Positions 25,966 to 36,110 of a stretch of DNA of 64,000 nt are shown here, in pieces. The stretch's first letter is position 1. Each line of letters begins with the position of its first letter. The notes under the pieces are model-generated. The model ran no database searches, was not told where the DNA came from, and saw only the letters and a program-made list of their open reading frames with translations. The stretch comes from Alistipes sp. (GTDB lineage Bacteria; Bacteroidota; Bacteroidia; Bacteroidales; Rikenellaceae). The position numbers and the translations under genes are program-made. The stretch lies in the NCBI GenBank assembly GCA_017416915.1, contig JAFQAN010000006.1, positions 1 through 64,000 on the forward strand, written 5' to 3'.

Positions 25966-27315
25966 ATGAACGGAATTTTTAGTCGCACAACAACACTGAT
26001 TTTGATGCTTGCAGCCGCCATCACACTTGGCACATCTTGCACATCACAACCCACAGAGAAGCCCCAAGCAAAGGATTTTGTAAAGGTTGAAAACGGACAA
26101 TTTATCCGCAACGGCAAGCCCTACTACTTCGTCGGCACCAACTTCTGGTACGGCGCAATTCTCGGCTCACAGGGCGAGGCGGGCGACCGTGAGCGTCTTG
26201 TAAAAGAGTTAGATATGCTCAAAAGTATGGGTGTCGATAATCTCCGCATATTGGTAGGTGGCGATGGCGACAACGGCGTACCCTTGCGCATAGAGCCTAC
26301 GTTGCAGACGGCGCCTGGCGTATATAACGAGGAGCTACTCGACGGCTTGGATTATCTGCTGATGGAGATGGGCAAGCGCGATATGACCGCAGTACTCTAC
26401 CTCAACAACTCGTGGGAGTGGAGCGGCGGCTACACACAGTATGTTGCTTGGGCAAACGGCACAGAGGTTCCCGTGCCTACCCCAGGTAGCGAGGGCTGGG
26501 ATGGCGAAGGCTGGGCGCGCTACATGGCGAGCGCCCGCACCTTTGTACGCGACGAGCGCGCCAAAGAGCTGTTCTATGACCACGTGCGCTTCATCGTGAG
26601 CCGCACAAACAGCTACACCGACGTACGCTACATCGACGACCCGACAATCTTCTCGTGGCAGATAGGCAACGAGCCACGCGCCTTCGACCCCGAAAACAAG
26701 GAACTTTTCGCCGAGTGGATACTCCAAAGTGCAAAGCTCATACGCGAACTCGACCCCAACCACCTCATCTCGACTGGCTCGGAGGGCTATCACGGCTGCG
26801 AGCAGGACATCGAGCTATGTCAGAAGATACACGCCTACGACGAAATAGGGTATATCAACTGCCACGTATGGCCCTACAACTGGAAGTGGATAGACGAAGA
26901 GAATATGGGCGAGCAGCTACCCACCGCGTGTGAGAACACTAAGCAGTATATCGCAATGCACATCGACGTAGCGGAGGCTATCAACAAACCTCTCGTAGTT
27001 GAGGAGTTCGGCTTCCCGCGCAACGATATGAACTACGCCAAGCAGAGCAACACCTCGTACCGCGACACCTACTATGGCTACGTATTCGATATGGTCAAGC
27101 AGTCGGCGGCCGAAGGTGGCAAGTTTGCAGGTTGTAACTTCTGGGGCTGGGGCGGACACGCCGAGAAGATTGCCGACGACTACAAGTGGGCGCACGGCTA
27201 CGACTACACGGGCGACCCCGCACAAGAGCCACAGGGCTGCAACTCGGTATTCGCCGACGACAGCACGACAATAGAGCTTATCAAGCTGACTAACGAGACC
27301 CTGACAAACCGATAA
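25966..27315 (+). CDS. GH5 subfamily 7 endo-beta-1,4-mannanase lipoprotein
   Basis: A lipoprotein of 449 residues (signal with TLGTSC, Cys25). The catalytic domain begins at FVKVENGQFIRNGKPYYFVG, the usual start of GH5_7 mannanases. Acid/base Glu236 is in WQIGNEPRAF and the nucleophile is Glu347 in VVEEFGFPRN. CNFWGWGG near the C-terminus is also typical. ATG 25966 is chosen over upstream in-frame starts because it precedes the signal peptide and those lie across the promoter. It opens the plus-strand mannan operon, 19 bases before another GH5 gene. Likely role: first cuts of the mannan chain at the cell surface. Confidence 0.9.
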   Translation: MNGIFSRTTTLILMLAAAITLGTSCTSQPTEKPQAKDFVKVENGQFIRNGKPYYFVGTNFWYGAILGSQGEAGDRERLVKELDMLKSMGVDNLRILVGGDGDNGVPLRIEPTLQTAPGVYNEELLDGLDYLLMEMGKRDMTAVLYLNNSWEWSGGYTQYVAWANGTEVPVPTPGSEGWDGEGWARYMASARTFVRDERAKELFYDHVRFIVSRTNSYTDVRYIDDPTIFSWQIGNEPRAFDPENKELFAEWILQSAKLIRELDPNHLISTGSEGYHGCEQDIELCQKIHAYDEIGYINCHVWPYNWKWIDEENMGEQLPTACENTKQYIAMHIDVAEAINKPLVVEEFGFPRNDMNYAKQSNTSYRDTYYGYVFDMVKQSAAEGGKFAGCNFWGWGGHAEKIADDYKWAHGYDYTGDPAQEPQGCNSVFADDSTTIELIKLTNETLTNR

Positions 27316-27334
27316 CCAAAAAAAACGCAAAGAT

Positions 27335-28312
27335 ATGAGACGCTACACCTTATATATAATATATAGTATCGCGGCACTCTTCGCCACGACATCTACCACG
27401 CTTGCCGTAGAGCCTCTGGCCGTGCGCAACGGCAAGGTCGTGGAGGCTAAGAGCGGTAAAACACAGGCGCTCACGGGTGTATCGCTTGCGTGGCACCACT
27501 TTGCCGACCAGTACTACAATGCGGATGTGGTGCGCACCCTCACCGAAGATTGGCATGCCGAGGTGATACGTGCCGCTGTGAGCGTGGAGCTTGGTGATGG
27601 CATCCTCAAAAACCCCGAGCGCGCATACAAGGCACTATACACCGTAATTGACGAGTGCATCAAGCGCGACTGCTACGTGGTGGTTGATTGGCACTGCCAC
27701 AACATCCGCCTCAACGAGGCAAAGCAGTTCTTCACACGTGTAGCTACCGACTACGGAGACAAGGCAAATATCATCTACGAGATTTTCAACGAGCCTGAGT
27801 ATCAGAGCTGGGCTGAGGTCAAGGCGTACTCGGAGGAGGTTATCGAAACCATACGCGCCATAGACCCCGACAACCTTATCATCGTGGGCTGCCCTCACTG
27901 GGACCAGGATGTAGATATTGTTGCCGATGACCCCATCAAGGGCTTCGACAACCTTGTATATTCGTTCCACTTCTACGCCGCAACACACCAGCAGGCAAAT
28001 ATGGACCGTTGCGACTACGCCCTCGCAAAGGGTCTGCCGCTCATTATATCGGAGTGTGGCGGTATGGACCACCTCGGTCAAGGTATGGTAGATATAGAGT
28101 GGTGGGGACGCTGGACCAACTGGGCGCGCCGCAACGACATAGGCTGGATAGCGTGGTCGCTGTCGGACAAGGTGGAGACCTGCTCTATGCTGCGCCACGG
28201 CACCACGACAACACCCGCCGAGGGTGGCTGGGAGGTTGCCGACCTGAAAGATTGGTCGCTTTTGGTAATGGCAACACTGCACCAAGAGGCGGAGCTAAAC
28301 AACGCCAAATAA
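27335..28312 (+). CDS. GH5-family endo-glycanase (glucanase or glucomannanase)
   Basis: A secreted enzyme of 325 residues with a signal peptide (about 1-24). The family 5 fold is clear: VVDWHCHN, acid/base Glu153 in EIFNEPEYQ, nucleophile Glu240 in LIISECGG, and GWIAWSLSDK near the C-terminus. The pattern is closer to the cellulase-type subfamilies of GH5 than to GH5_7, so the likely bond is beta-1,4 next to glucose. In a mannan locus this suggests use of glucomannan; that is inference. It lies between two mannan-related genes with gaps of 19 and 48 bases. Confidence 0.85.
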   Translation: MRRYTLYIIYSIAALFATTSTTLAVEPLAVRNGKVVEAKSGKTQALTGVSLAWHHFADQYYNADVVRTLTEDWHAEVIRAAVSVELGDGILKNPERAYKALYTVIDECIKRDCYVVVDWHCHNIRLNEAKQFFTRVATDYGDKANIIYEIFNEPEYQSWAEVKAYSEEVIETIRAIDPDNLIIVGCPHWDQDVDIVADDPIKGFDNLVYSFHFYAATHQQANMDRCDYALAKGLPLIISECGGMDHLGQGMVDIEWWGRWTNWARRNDIGWIAWSLSDKVETCSMLRHGTTTTPAEGGWEVADLKDWSLLVMATLHQEAELNNAK

Positions 28313-28360
28313 AAGAGATACGGACGACACTCAACCCTAAACCCAAAAAAAACGCGAACT

Positions 28361-29605
28361 ATGAAACGCTTATCTACCCTACTACTTATCCTCGGCATCA
28401 TCCTCTCTGTCGAGGGACTTCGCGCACAGAAGTACGAGGAGTTAGCAAAGACTCCGCAGATGGGCTGGAACTCGTGGAATAAGTTTGCCTGCGACATCAA
28501 CGAGGAGCTTATACGCGAAATTGCCGATGCGATGATAGAGAAGGGCATCGCCGACGCAGGATATGTATATATCAACCTCGACGACTGCTGGCACGCCTCG
28601 GAGCGCGACGCCGACGGCTTCATACAGTGCGACGCTGAGCGTTTCCCATCGGGCATAAAGGCGCTGGCAGACTACGTACACGAGCGCGGGCTGAAACTCG
28701 GCATCTACTCCGACGCGGGAACACACACCTGCGGCGGTCGTCTCGGCTCTCTTGGCCACGAGTATCAGGATGCGTTGCAGTATGCTCGCTGGGGCATCGA
28801 CTACCTCAAATACGACTGGTGTTCAACAGACAACATCAACGCCAAGGGTGCTTATACGCTGATGAGCAACGCCCTACGCGCTGCGGGACGCCCCATACTC
28901 TTCTCGATGTGCGAGTGGGGAACAGCAAAGCCGTGGGAGTGGGCAAAAGATATAGCGCACTCGTGGCGTACAACGGGAGATATATGGCTCTCGTTCGACC
29001 AAGTGCAGGACCTCGGCACGTGGAAGGCATGGAGCGTGATGCACATCCTTGATATGAACGCCGACCTACGCCGCTACGCAGGTCCTGGACACTGGAACGA
29101 CCCCGATATGTTGGAGGTGGGCAACGGACTGACGCAGAGCGAGGATAGAGCGCACTTCACGATGTGGTGTATGCTCTCGGCGCCGCTTATCCTCGGCAAC
29201 GACATCCGCACAGTATCTGACCAGACACTCGACATCATACTCAACCGCTGCGTGATAGCCATCGACCAAGACCCTCTGGGTGTGCAGGGCTACCGCTTCT
29301 TGGACGAGGGCGACTTCGAGGTGTGGCTCAAACCCCTTGCAGGGGGCGACTGGGCGTTCTGTATGCTCAACCGCGGTAGTGAGCCGAAGCAATATACCAT
29401 CGAGTGGGCAAACTTCGACTGGACAGATGACGAGGTGTCGGGACTCTCGACAGAGCTATCAACAAAGCTCTACAACATCGAAAACCTCTGGAAGGAGGGC
29501 AAAGAGGCCAACGAGGGGACAACAAAGCGCAGCAAGAGCGTAACAATCCCGTCGCACGACGTAGTGCTATACCGTCTAAGTCCCGTAACGAAGAAGAGAC
29601 AATAA
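28361..29605 (+). CDS. GH27 alpha-galactosidase
   Basis: A secreted enzyme of 414 residues (signal about 1-22) that removes alpha-1,6-galactose side chains from galactomannan. The start TPQMGWNSWNKFACDINEEL is characteristic of GH27. The nucleophile is Asp152 in LKYDWC and the acid/base is Asp207 in WRTTGDIW. LDDCWHAS and GIYSDAGTHTC are also conserved. A C-terminal beta-sandwich domain runs from about 310. Its place in the operon supports galactomannan as one of the natural substrates. Confidence 0.94.
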   Translation: MKRLSTLLLILGIILSVEGLRAQKYEELAKTPQMGWNSWNKFACDINEELIREIADAMIEKGIADAGYVYINLDDCWHASERDADGFIQCDAERFPSGIKALADYVHERGLKLGIYSDAGTHTCGGRLGSLGHEYQDALQYARWGIDYLKYDWCSTDNINAKGAYTLMSNALRAAGRPILFSMCEWGTAKPWEWAKDIAHSWRTTGDIWLSFDQVQDLGTWKAWSVMHILDMNADLRRYAGPGHWNDPDMLEVGNGLTQSEDRAHFTMWCMLSAPLILGNDIRTVSDQTLDIILNRCVIAIDQDPLGVQGYRFLDEGDFEVWLKPLAGGDWAFCMLNRGSEPKQYTIEWANFDWTDDEVSGLSTELSTKLYNIENLWKEGKEANEGTTKRSKSVTIPSHDVVLYRLSPVTKKRQ

Positions 29606-29634
29606 CAGAGACCCTAATAAAACCATAAAATATT

Positions 29635-30894
29635 ATGACTGAGCTTTTTAGACGATTAACACTTGTTGTAGCGCTGCTTAGTGCTGCTGCAACACTCTCA
29701 GCAAAGGGGCTTGCGGAGGTTAAGGTAGAGTGTACCAGCAATTGGATATACGACCAAGAGGCATACTTCAACATTATGCTCACCGCAGGCGAGCAACACG
29801 CCACGGGTGTCATCGAGTTCTCGGTGGCAACAGACCAGGGTGTGGCCATTATGGCGATGAGCCAGTCGTACAGCATAGCTGCGGGCGAGCCATGCCAGCT
29901 GCAATTCCGCATCGCAGCACTCGACGCTGGCTTCTACCGTGTAACGGTAAAGGATGATGGCGCGGAGGCTACGGCATTCAACTTCGGCATACGTCCTGAC
30001 GAGGTGGTGTCGGCACGCGACGCACAGCCCGACTTCTGGGAGTTCTGGCAGCAGAGCCTCGACGAGTTGGCACAGGTGGCACCCGAATACAAGCTAAAAC
30101 GCGACAAGACCCTCTCGGGAAAGCTACGCAACGTATATACCGTAGAGATGCTGTCGTGGGGCGGCGAGACGATACGCGGCTACTGGGTAGTACCCAAGGC
30201 GAAGGGTAAGTACCCCGTAACGATTACCTATATGGGTTACAGCTCGAAGCCGTGGTGTCCCGAGGCTGACAGCCGTGGCGACATAGCGGAGTTTGTACTG
30301 TCGCACCGCGGTCAGGGACTCAACGAATTTGAGAACAAGTACGGCGACTGGATACGCTACGGCCTCGCCGACAAATACACATACTACTACCGTGGTGCAT
30401 TCCTCGACGCGGTACGTGCGATAGACTTCGTATGCTCGCGCCCCGAGAGCGACTTGAAGCACATCTTCGTAGATGGCGGCTCGCAGGGTGGCGCGCTGAC
30501 ACTCGTAGCAGCATCGCTCGACAACCGTGTGGCAGGCGCAGCACCCTTCGTACCCTTCCTCTCGGACTACCCCGACTACTTCGCAACGGTAGATTGGCCC
30601 AAATGGCCCGTGATGGAGGAGGCAAAGCTCTTAGGACTGAGCGACGAGGAGCTATACCGCACACTGTCGTACTTCGACGTGAAGAACTTTGTGGAACATA
30701 TCGAGTGTCCCGTGCTGATGGGCTTCGGCTTGCAGGACTTCGTGTGTCCGCCACACACCAACTTCGCAGGATTTAACAACATCCCCACCGAGAAGCAGTG
30801 GATAGTATTCCCCCACGCAGGACACCAAGTGGAACGCGAAGCAGAGTGGTGGAACGCCCGCTCCAATTTTTATTCTCGATTGATTGGGGAATAG
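29635..30894 (+). CDS. CE7-family acetyl esterase
   Basis: A secreted alpha/beta-hydrolase (419 residues, signal about 1-23) of carbohydrate esterase family 7, the acetyl xylan esterase/cephalosporin C deacetylase group. An N-terminal beta domain (about 25-118) precedes the catalytic domain. The catalytic triad is Ser283 (GGSQGG), Asp368 (LQDFVCPP) and His397 (HAGHQ); HRGQG forms part of the oxyanion region. In this locus it most likely removes acetyl groups from acetylated (gluco)mannan. A gap of 191 bases then separates it from susC, with no clear promoter or terminator. Confidence 0.9.
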   Translation: MTELFRRLTLVVALLSAAATLSAKGLAEVKVECTSNWIYDQEAYFNIMLTAGEQHATGVIEFSVATDQGVAIMAMSQSYSIAAGEPCQLQFRIAALDAGFYRVTVKDDGAEATAFNFGIRPDEVVSARDAQPDFWEFWQQSLDELAQVAPEYKLKRDKTLSGKLRNVYTVEMLSWGGETIRGYWVVPKAKGKYPVTITYMGYSSKPWCPEADSRGDIAEFVLSHRGQGLNEFENKYGDWIRYGLADKYTYYYRGAFLDAVRAIDFVCSRPESDLKHIFVDGGSQGGALTLVAASLDNRVAGAAPFVPFLSDYPDYFATVDWPKWPVMEEAKLLGLSDEELYRTLSYFDVKNFVEHIECPVLMGFGLQDFVCPPHTNFAGFNNIPTEKQWIVFPHAGHQVEREAEWWNARSNFYSRLIGE

Positions 30895-31085
30895 AGGACC
30901 GAGCGAAAAAAGTTTGCCGAGCGTGAGTAATACCCTCAGACACAGCGTCGCACTGTCGAAGAGAGATGCTGAACAAAATTAAGTATAAACCGCTTAGGCA
31001 CAGCAACCAAAACAACGAAATTATATCATTTCACCCGAAAACCTGATATAACTAAACAAATTTTTACTAACTAATAACAAAGCCT

Positions 31086-34000
31086 ATGAAAAACTTGACT
31101 TACAGAATCGCATTGGTCATAGCGATCCTATGCGTAGGCACTGCTTCGGCATTTGCCCAACAAGTGAAGGGTACCGTTAAAGACACGGCAGGCTCACCGA
31201 TAATCGGCGCAGCCGTTGTTGTCGAAGGTACAACCGTCGGCACGACAACAGGTACTGACGGTCGCTTTACAATCAATGTCAGCAACGGCAAGGCATTGGT
31301 TGTATCGTACATCGGTTTCAGCGACGAGCGCGTAGCGCTGGTTAGCGGCAAAACCTCGTACGACATCACTCTTAAAGAGGATGCTACCGACATCGACGAG
31401 GTAGTAGTAGTAGGTTACGGTACGCAGAAGCGTTCGGACCTCACTGGCTCTATCGCCTCGATATCGACCGAAAACCTCAAAACGTCGGTTATCACTAACG
31501 CCGACCAGATGTTGCAGGGTCGCGTAGCAGGTGTGCAGGTAACACAGAACTCTGGTGCGCCAGGTGGTGCTGCCTCTATCCGCGTACGTGGTGCATCTTC
31601 TATCAACTCGTCAAACGAGCCTCTCTATGTCATCGACGGTATTCCATTCTCGGGTGATGGTACCTCAATCGGCGGCTTTGACTGGGCTGGTGGTACGAGT
31701 GGTCAGACCAAAGTAAACCCCCTATCGACAATCTCTCCGTCGGACATCGTATCGATGGACGTCTTGAAGGATGCGTCGGCAACGGCAATCTACGGTTCGG
31801 CAGGTGCTAACGGTGTGGTTATCATCACAACACGTCGTGGCGAGAAGGGCTCTATGAAGCTCAACTACGACGGACACGTAGCTTGGCAGCAGCAGGGCAA
31901 GCGTATCGATATGATGAACTTGCAGGAGTATGCAGCATACCAGAACGACATCGCAGCGCTCTACCCCAATATCGAGGTGGACGAGACCCTCGCTGACCCC
32001 ACAATCCTTGGCGACGGCACCGACTGGCAGGATGCCATCTTCCGCACAGCACTGACACACTCTCACTCAGTATCATTCTCGGGTGGTACCGATAAGTTCC
32101 AGTTTGCTGGCTCGGGTGGCTATATGTCGCAGGATGGTACGGTAGTAGGCTCAGGCTTCGAGCGTTACAGCGCACGTTTCAATGGCGACGGTCAGATCAA
32201 CAAGTGGTTGCGCGCCGGTGGTTCGTTGGCATTTACACACACCGACGAGGTAATCACACGTCAGGATGGTAACGACGGTGTTATCATGGGCGCCCTCTCG
32301 ATGATGCCAAACGTACCCGTCTATGACTTCGAGGGCAACTACGCTACGCCTAACTCAATCTACGCCTCTTCGGGCTACAACCCATTGTGGCAGGCTGAGT
32401 CGCAGACAAACACCCTCGTACGTAACCGTACTATGGGTAACCTCTACTTGCAGATCGACCCCGTAGAGGGTCTTAACCTCCGCACCGAGTTCGGCTTCGA
32501 CCTCTCGAACAACAAGAACGAGAGCTTTATGCCTCGCTACGACTTCGGTACGGTAGCCAGCAAGATTAATCAGGCATTGGTACGCAACGACGACTCGATG
32601 TTCTGGATTTGGAAGGCTTACGCAACATATAACAAGACCTTCAACGAGAAGCACCACTTCTCTGTAATGGCAGGTTTCGAGGCTCAGAAGAGCGCTTGGT
32701 CTGGCACACAGCTTATCAAGCACGGTCTGTCGAGCGACGACATCAAGATTGTAACGGCTGACGGTACTTTCGGCTCAAACAACGGCTGGAAGGATGAGGC
32801 AACAAAGGCTTCGGCATTTGCACGTGCAAACTACAACTTCGACGACCGCTACCTCTTTACCGCAACATTCCGTGCCGACGCATCTTCGAAGTTCGGTCCC
32901 GAGAATAAGTGGGGCTTCTTCCCCTCGGCAGCATTCGCTTGGCGTATCTCTAACGAGGCATTCCTGCGCGACGTAGAGGCTGTATCGAACCTTAAATTGC
33001 GTTTGGGTTACGGTTTGGTAGGTAACGACAACATCGGTACCTACAAGTATGGCTCAACAATGACCACACTGCTGTCGCCCTTCACAGGCTCGTCGTATCG
33101 CCCCTCGAACATCTCTAATGCCAACCTCAAATGGGAGGCTTCGGAGCAGTACAACATCGGTATCGACGCTGGCTTCGTGAACAACCGTGTAGCATTCTCG
33201 GTTGATCTCTACCAGAAGGATACTCGCGACCTCCTGTTGCAGGTATCTGTTCCCTCATACCTCGGCACAGGCATTCAGCCTCCGTTTGCTAACATCGGTA
33301 AGGTGCGCAACCGCGGTATTGACATCGCAGTAAACCTCGTACCCGTAGAGAAGCCCAACTTCCAGTGGCGTTCGGACATCATCGTATCGCTCAACCGCAA
33401 CGAGGTGCTTGCTCTTAACGACGACGCTCAGGTAATCTACAACGGTGTGGATGTCTATTTCGGTGCAGCCTTCAAGACCGCTTCGGTTATCCAGGTAGGT
33501 CAGCCTATCGGTGCCTTCTACGGCTACGTTACCGATGGCTACTTTGCCAACGAGGAGGATGTGTTGTCGCACGCCGTACAGGTTGAGGATGGCAACAACA
33601 AGGGTACAAACCTCTATAACAAGAATAACGGTGCTTACGTCGGCGACGTTAAGTTCAAGGACCTCAACGGTGATGGCTTCATCACATCTGAGGACCAGAC
33701 AATCATCGGCGACCCCAACCCCGACTTCACATTCGGTTGGAACAACACCTTTACCTACAAGAACTTGGAGCTTACCATCGGTCTTAATGGCGTATATGGT
33801 GGCGACATTCTTAACATTGCACGTTACCGCGTAGAGTCGCTCAGCTCGCAGTGGGACAACCAGTCGGCACGTATGACTAACCGCGCGCTGATTGCTACCG
33901 ACGAAAATGGCAACGACTACCTCGCAAACGCTGGCTCGGCTATCGCACCTCGCTTCGCTCCTAACGACATCAACGGCAACCGCCGTATGAGCGACCGCTG

Positions 34001-34256
34001 GTTGGAGGATGGCTCGTACCTGCGTATTCAGAACATCACCTTGGCTTACAACTTCCCACAGCACTGGATGAAGAAGATTCATATGCAGAGCTTGAAGCTG
34101 TATGTAACCTTGCAGAACCTCTACACTTGGACAGCCTACACTGGTTATGACCCCGAGATTGGTGCATTCAACCAGTCGGCTGCTATGCAGAACTACGATA
34201 TGGGTCGTTACCCCACGCCTCGTATGTATATCGTTGGTTTGAACATCGGTTTCTAA
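31086..34256 (+). CDS. SusC/RagA-family TonB-dependent glycan importer
   Basis: An outer membrane transporter of 1056 residues. A signal peptide (about 1-24) is followed by a carboxypeptidase regulatory-like domain (about 27-100, VKGTVKDTAGSPIIGAAV). Then come the TonB-box region DEVVVVGYGTQKRSDLTGSI, the plug and a 22-strand barrel ending in an aromatic residue (NIGF). It pairs with the SusD protein encoded 13 bases downstream and imports oligosaccharides, here presumably manno-oligosaccharides, using energy from an ExbBD motor. There is no STN domain, so direct signalling to an anti-sigma factor is not expected. Confidence 0.96.
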   Translation: MKNLTYRIALVIAILCVGTASAFAQQVKGTVKDTAGSPIIGAAVVVEGTTVGTTTGTDGRFTINVSNGKALVVSYIGFSDERVALVSGKTSYDITLKEDATDIDEVVVVGYGTQKRSDLTGSIASISTENLKTSVITNADQMLQGRVAGVQVTQNSGAPGGAASIRVRGASSINSSNEPLYVIDGIPFSGDGTSIGGFDWAGGTSGQTKVNPLSTISPSDIVSMDVLKDASATAIYGSAGANGVVIITTRRGEKGSMKLNYDGHVAWQQQGKRIDMMNLQEYAAYQNDIAALYPNIEVDETLADPTILGDGTDWQDAIFRTALTHSHSVSFSGGTDKFQFAGSGGYMSQDGTVVGSGFERYSARFNGDGQINKWLRAGGSLAFTHTDEVITRQDGNDGVIMGALSMMPNVPVYDFEGNYATPNSIYASSGYNPLWQAESQTNTLVRNRTMGNLYLQIDPVEGLNLRTEFGFDLSNNKNESFMPRYDFGTVASKINQALVRNDDSMFWIWKAYATYNKTFNEKHHFSVMAGFEAQKSAWSGTQLIKHGLSSDDIKIVTADGTFGSNNGWKDEATKASAFARANYNFDDRYLFTATFRADASSKFGPENKWGFFPSAAFAWRISNEAFLRDVEAVSNLKLRLGYGLVGNDNIGTYKYGSTMTTLLSPFTGSSYRPSNISNANLKWEASEQYNIGIDAGFVNNRVAFSVDLYQKDTRDLLLQVSVPSYLGTGIQPPFANIGKVRNRGIDIAVNLVPVEKPNFQWRSDIIVSLNRNEVLALNDDAQVIYNGVDVYFGAAFKTASVIQVGQPIGAFYGYVTDGYFANEEDVLSHAVQVEDGNNKGTNLYNKNNGAYVGDVKFKDLNGDGFITSEDQTIIGDPNPDFTFGWNNTFTYKNLELTIGLNGVYGGDILNIARYRVESLSSQWDNQSARMTNRALIATDENGNDYLANAGSAIAPRFAPNDINGNRRMSDRWLEDGSYLRIQNITLAYNFPQHWMKKIHMQSLKLYVTLQNLYTWTAYTGYDPEIGAFNQSAAMQNYDMGRYPTPRMYIVGLNIGF

Positions 34257-34269
34257 TTCTTAATATTGG

Positions 34270-36087
34270 ATGAAGATGAAAAAGTTTGTAAAAATATTCG
34301 CTTTCTCGGCAGCCCTTCTCACAATGGGTTGCGAGCAGTTCCTTACGGTAAATCCACAGGATTCACTCGTTAAGGAGAACTACTATACAAGCAGCGAGGC
34401 AGTACGTGCCAACACCGCAACACTTTACAGCCACGTATGGTGGGACTTCCAGAACCGCTTTATGTGGATGGGTGGCGATATGATGGCGGGCGACCTCCAC
34501 TACACCTATGGCGACGAGGGTCAGTTCTACCTCAACACCGTTACCGATAACAACCAGTACTCGAACAACGGTTGGGTAGGTCTTTACAATGTCGTATCGT
34601 ACGCCAACTCTGTGCTTAACGATATGCCCGCCGCAGCACGCGAAAATGGCGTATCGGAGAGCGTTATCTCGGCAGCAATGGGTGAGGCATACCTCTTCCG
34701 TGCCTTGGCTTACTACTTCCTCACGGAGTACTGGCACGAGGTACCTATCATCACCAATGCCGAGTCTCTGATTACGTCGGGTAATACGCAGGACATCTAC
34801 GTACCTAAGGCTACACAGCGCTCACTCTACCGCTTCATCTCTGAGGACTTGGAGAAGGCTATCGAGCTACTCCCCGAGAGCGATTCGGAGGCTGGTCGCG
34901 TGAACAAGTGGTCGGCAAAGGGTCTGTTGGCAAAGGTGTACCTCACACGTGCCGTATATGAGAAGACTCACGGCGGCTACGAGGGCGACACCAACGACTA
35001 CTTCGAGCTTGCTAAGAGCTACGCTAAGGAGGTCATCACCGCAGGTCCTGCCCTCTACAAGAACTTCTCGGAGTTGTACGAGATTGAGGGCGAGAACCTC
35101 TCGGAGTCGCTTATCGCCATTCAGTGTATGGTAGGTGGCTACGGCTACGGCAACAACCGCTCTATCGAGTGGGGTCGTAACGGTACTGTTACTGGCGCAA
35201 GCTGCTGGGGTGCAGGTAAATCGCCCACCGTGGCATTGCAGGAGGTATTCGAGGAGCATCCCGAGGATGGTCGTCGTAAGTGGACCTATATGAAGCAGGG
35301 CGACGTCTATCCGTCGTTGGCTATCGGCGAGTCGGACTACTACGGCAATGGCGAGGTGGACTACTCGAACGGCTATGTATATCGCAACGCCTCTCTCGAC
35401 GGCTCAACAGAGGGCGCTAACGAGGGTCTTGCACACATTAAGAAGTATATCATCAACGCACACGGTGGCGCAAACATCGGCACAATGCAGGATGGCTCGA
35501 ACAACATCTACTTGTTGCGCGTGGCTGACGTCTATTTCGTATATGCCGAGGCTTGCTTGAAGGGCGACCTCTCAGCAACGCTTACCGACGCTGAGGCTCT
35601 TGGCTATGTAAACCAGGTGCTTAACCGCGGTGGCGACTCTGACGCAGGTTACACCGTTGATGCACTCACATATTTGGAGCTTATCAAGGAGCGCCGCAAG
35701 GAGTTCGCATTCGAGGGTATGAACTGGTTGGATATCCAGCGTCTCTACTACCTCGACGTGAACACAGCGTTGGAGTATCTGAACAATATGTATCGCGACA
35801 AAATCTACCTGTTCAACTGGCAGAAGTATGGCGAGGACTACCCCGACAACACCGAGGAGAACCTCTACGAGGCACAGAACAACAAGGACTACTTCGTACG
35901 CTCGTGGTACACACGCGTAGAGGCTGAGGACTACACCGACGTAGGTGCGGGTAGCAATGTCGACACCTCGAATCGTGCTGCCGCTATCGTGCTGAGCGAG
36001 AAGAACCTCACAGTTGCTATTCCTGCTGACGTAGCAACAAAGGCTCCTATCCTCAACAGCGCTGCCGTAGATTATTATGCCGAGTAA
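34270..36087 (+). CDS. SusD/RagB-family glycan-binding lipoprotein
   Basis: A surface lipoprotein of 605 residues (lipobox LTMGC, Cys near 21) that closes over the SusC barrel. The start FLTVNPQDSLVKENYYTS and the C-terminal ERRKEFAFEGMNWLDIQRL are standard SusD landmarks; the middle contains tetratricopeptide-like helices. At 605 residues it is slightly longer than average. A second ATG two codons later could also be used. Direct neighbours are susC and two further surface glycan-binding proteins, the usual order. Confidence 0.95.
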   Translation: MKMKKFVKIFAFSAALLTMGCEQFLTVNPQDSLVKENYYTSSEAVRANTATLYSHVWWDFQNRFMWMGGDMMAGDLHYTYGDEGQFYLNTVTDNNQYSNNGWVGLYNVVSYANSVLNDMPAAARENGVSESVISAAMGEAYLFRALAYYFLTEYWHEVPIITNAESLITSGNTQDIYVPKATQRSLYRFISEDLEKAIELLPESDSEAGRVNKWSAKGLLAKVYLTRAVYEKTHGGYEGDTNDYFELAKSYAKEVITAGPALYKNFSELYEIEGENLSESLIAIQCMVGGYGYGNNRSIEWGRNGTVTGASCWGAGKSPTVALQEVFEEHPEDGRRKWTYMKQGDVYPSLAIGESDYYGNGEVDYSNGYVYRNASLDGSTEGANEGLAHIKKYIINAHGGANIGTMQDGSNNIYLLRVADVYFVYAEACLKGDLSATLTDAEALGYVNQVLNRGGDSDAGYTVDALTYLELIKERRKEFAFEGMNWLDIQRLYYLDVNTALEYLNNMYRDKIYLFNWQKYGEDYPDNTEENLYEAQNNKDYFVRSWYTRVEAEDYTDVGAGSNVDTSNRAAAIVLSEKNLTVAIPADVATKAPILNSAAVDYYAE

Positions 36088-36110
36088 CTAACCAATAAAG
36101 CATAAGAGAT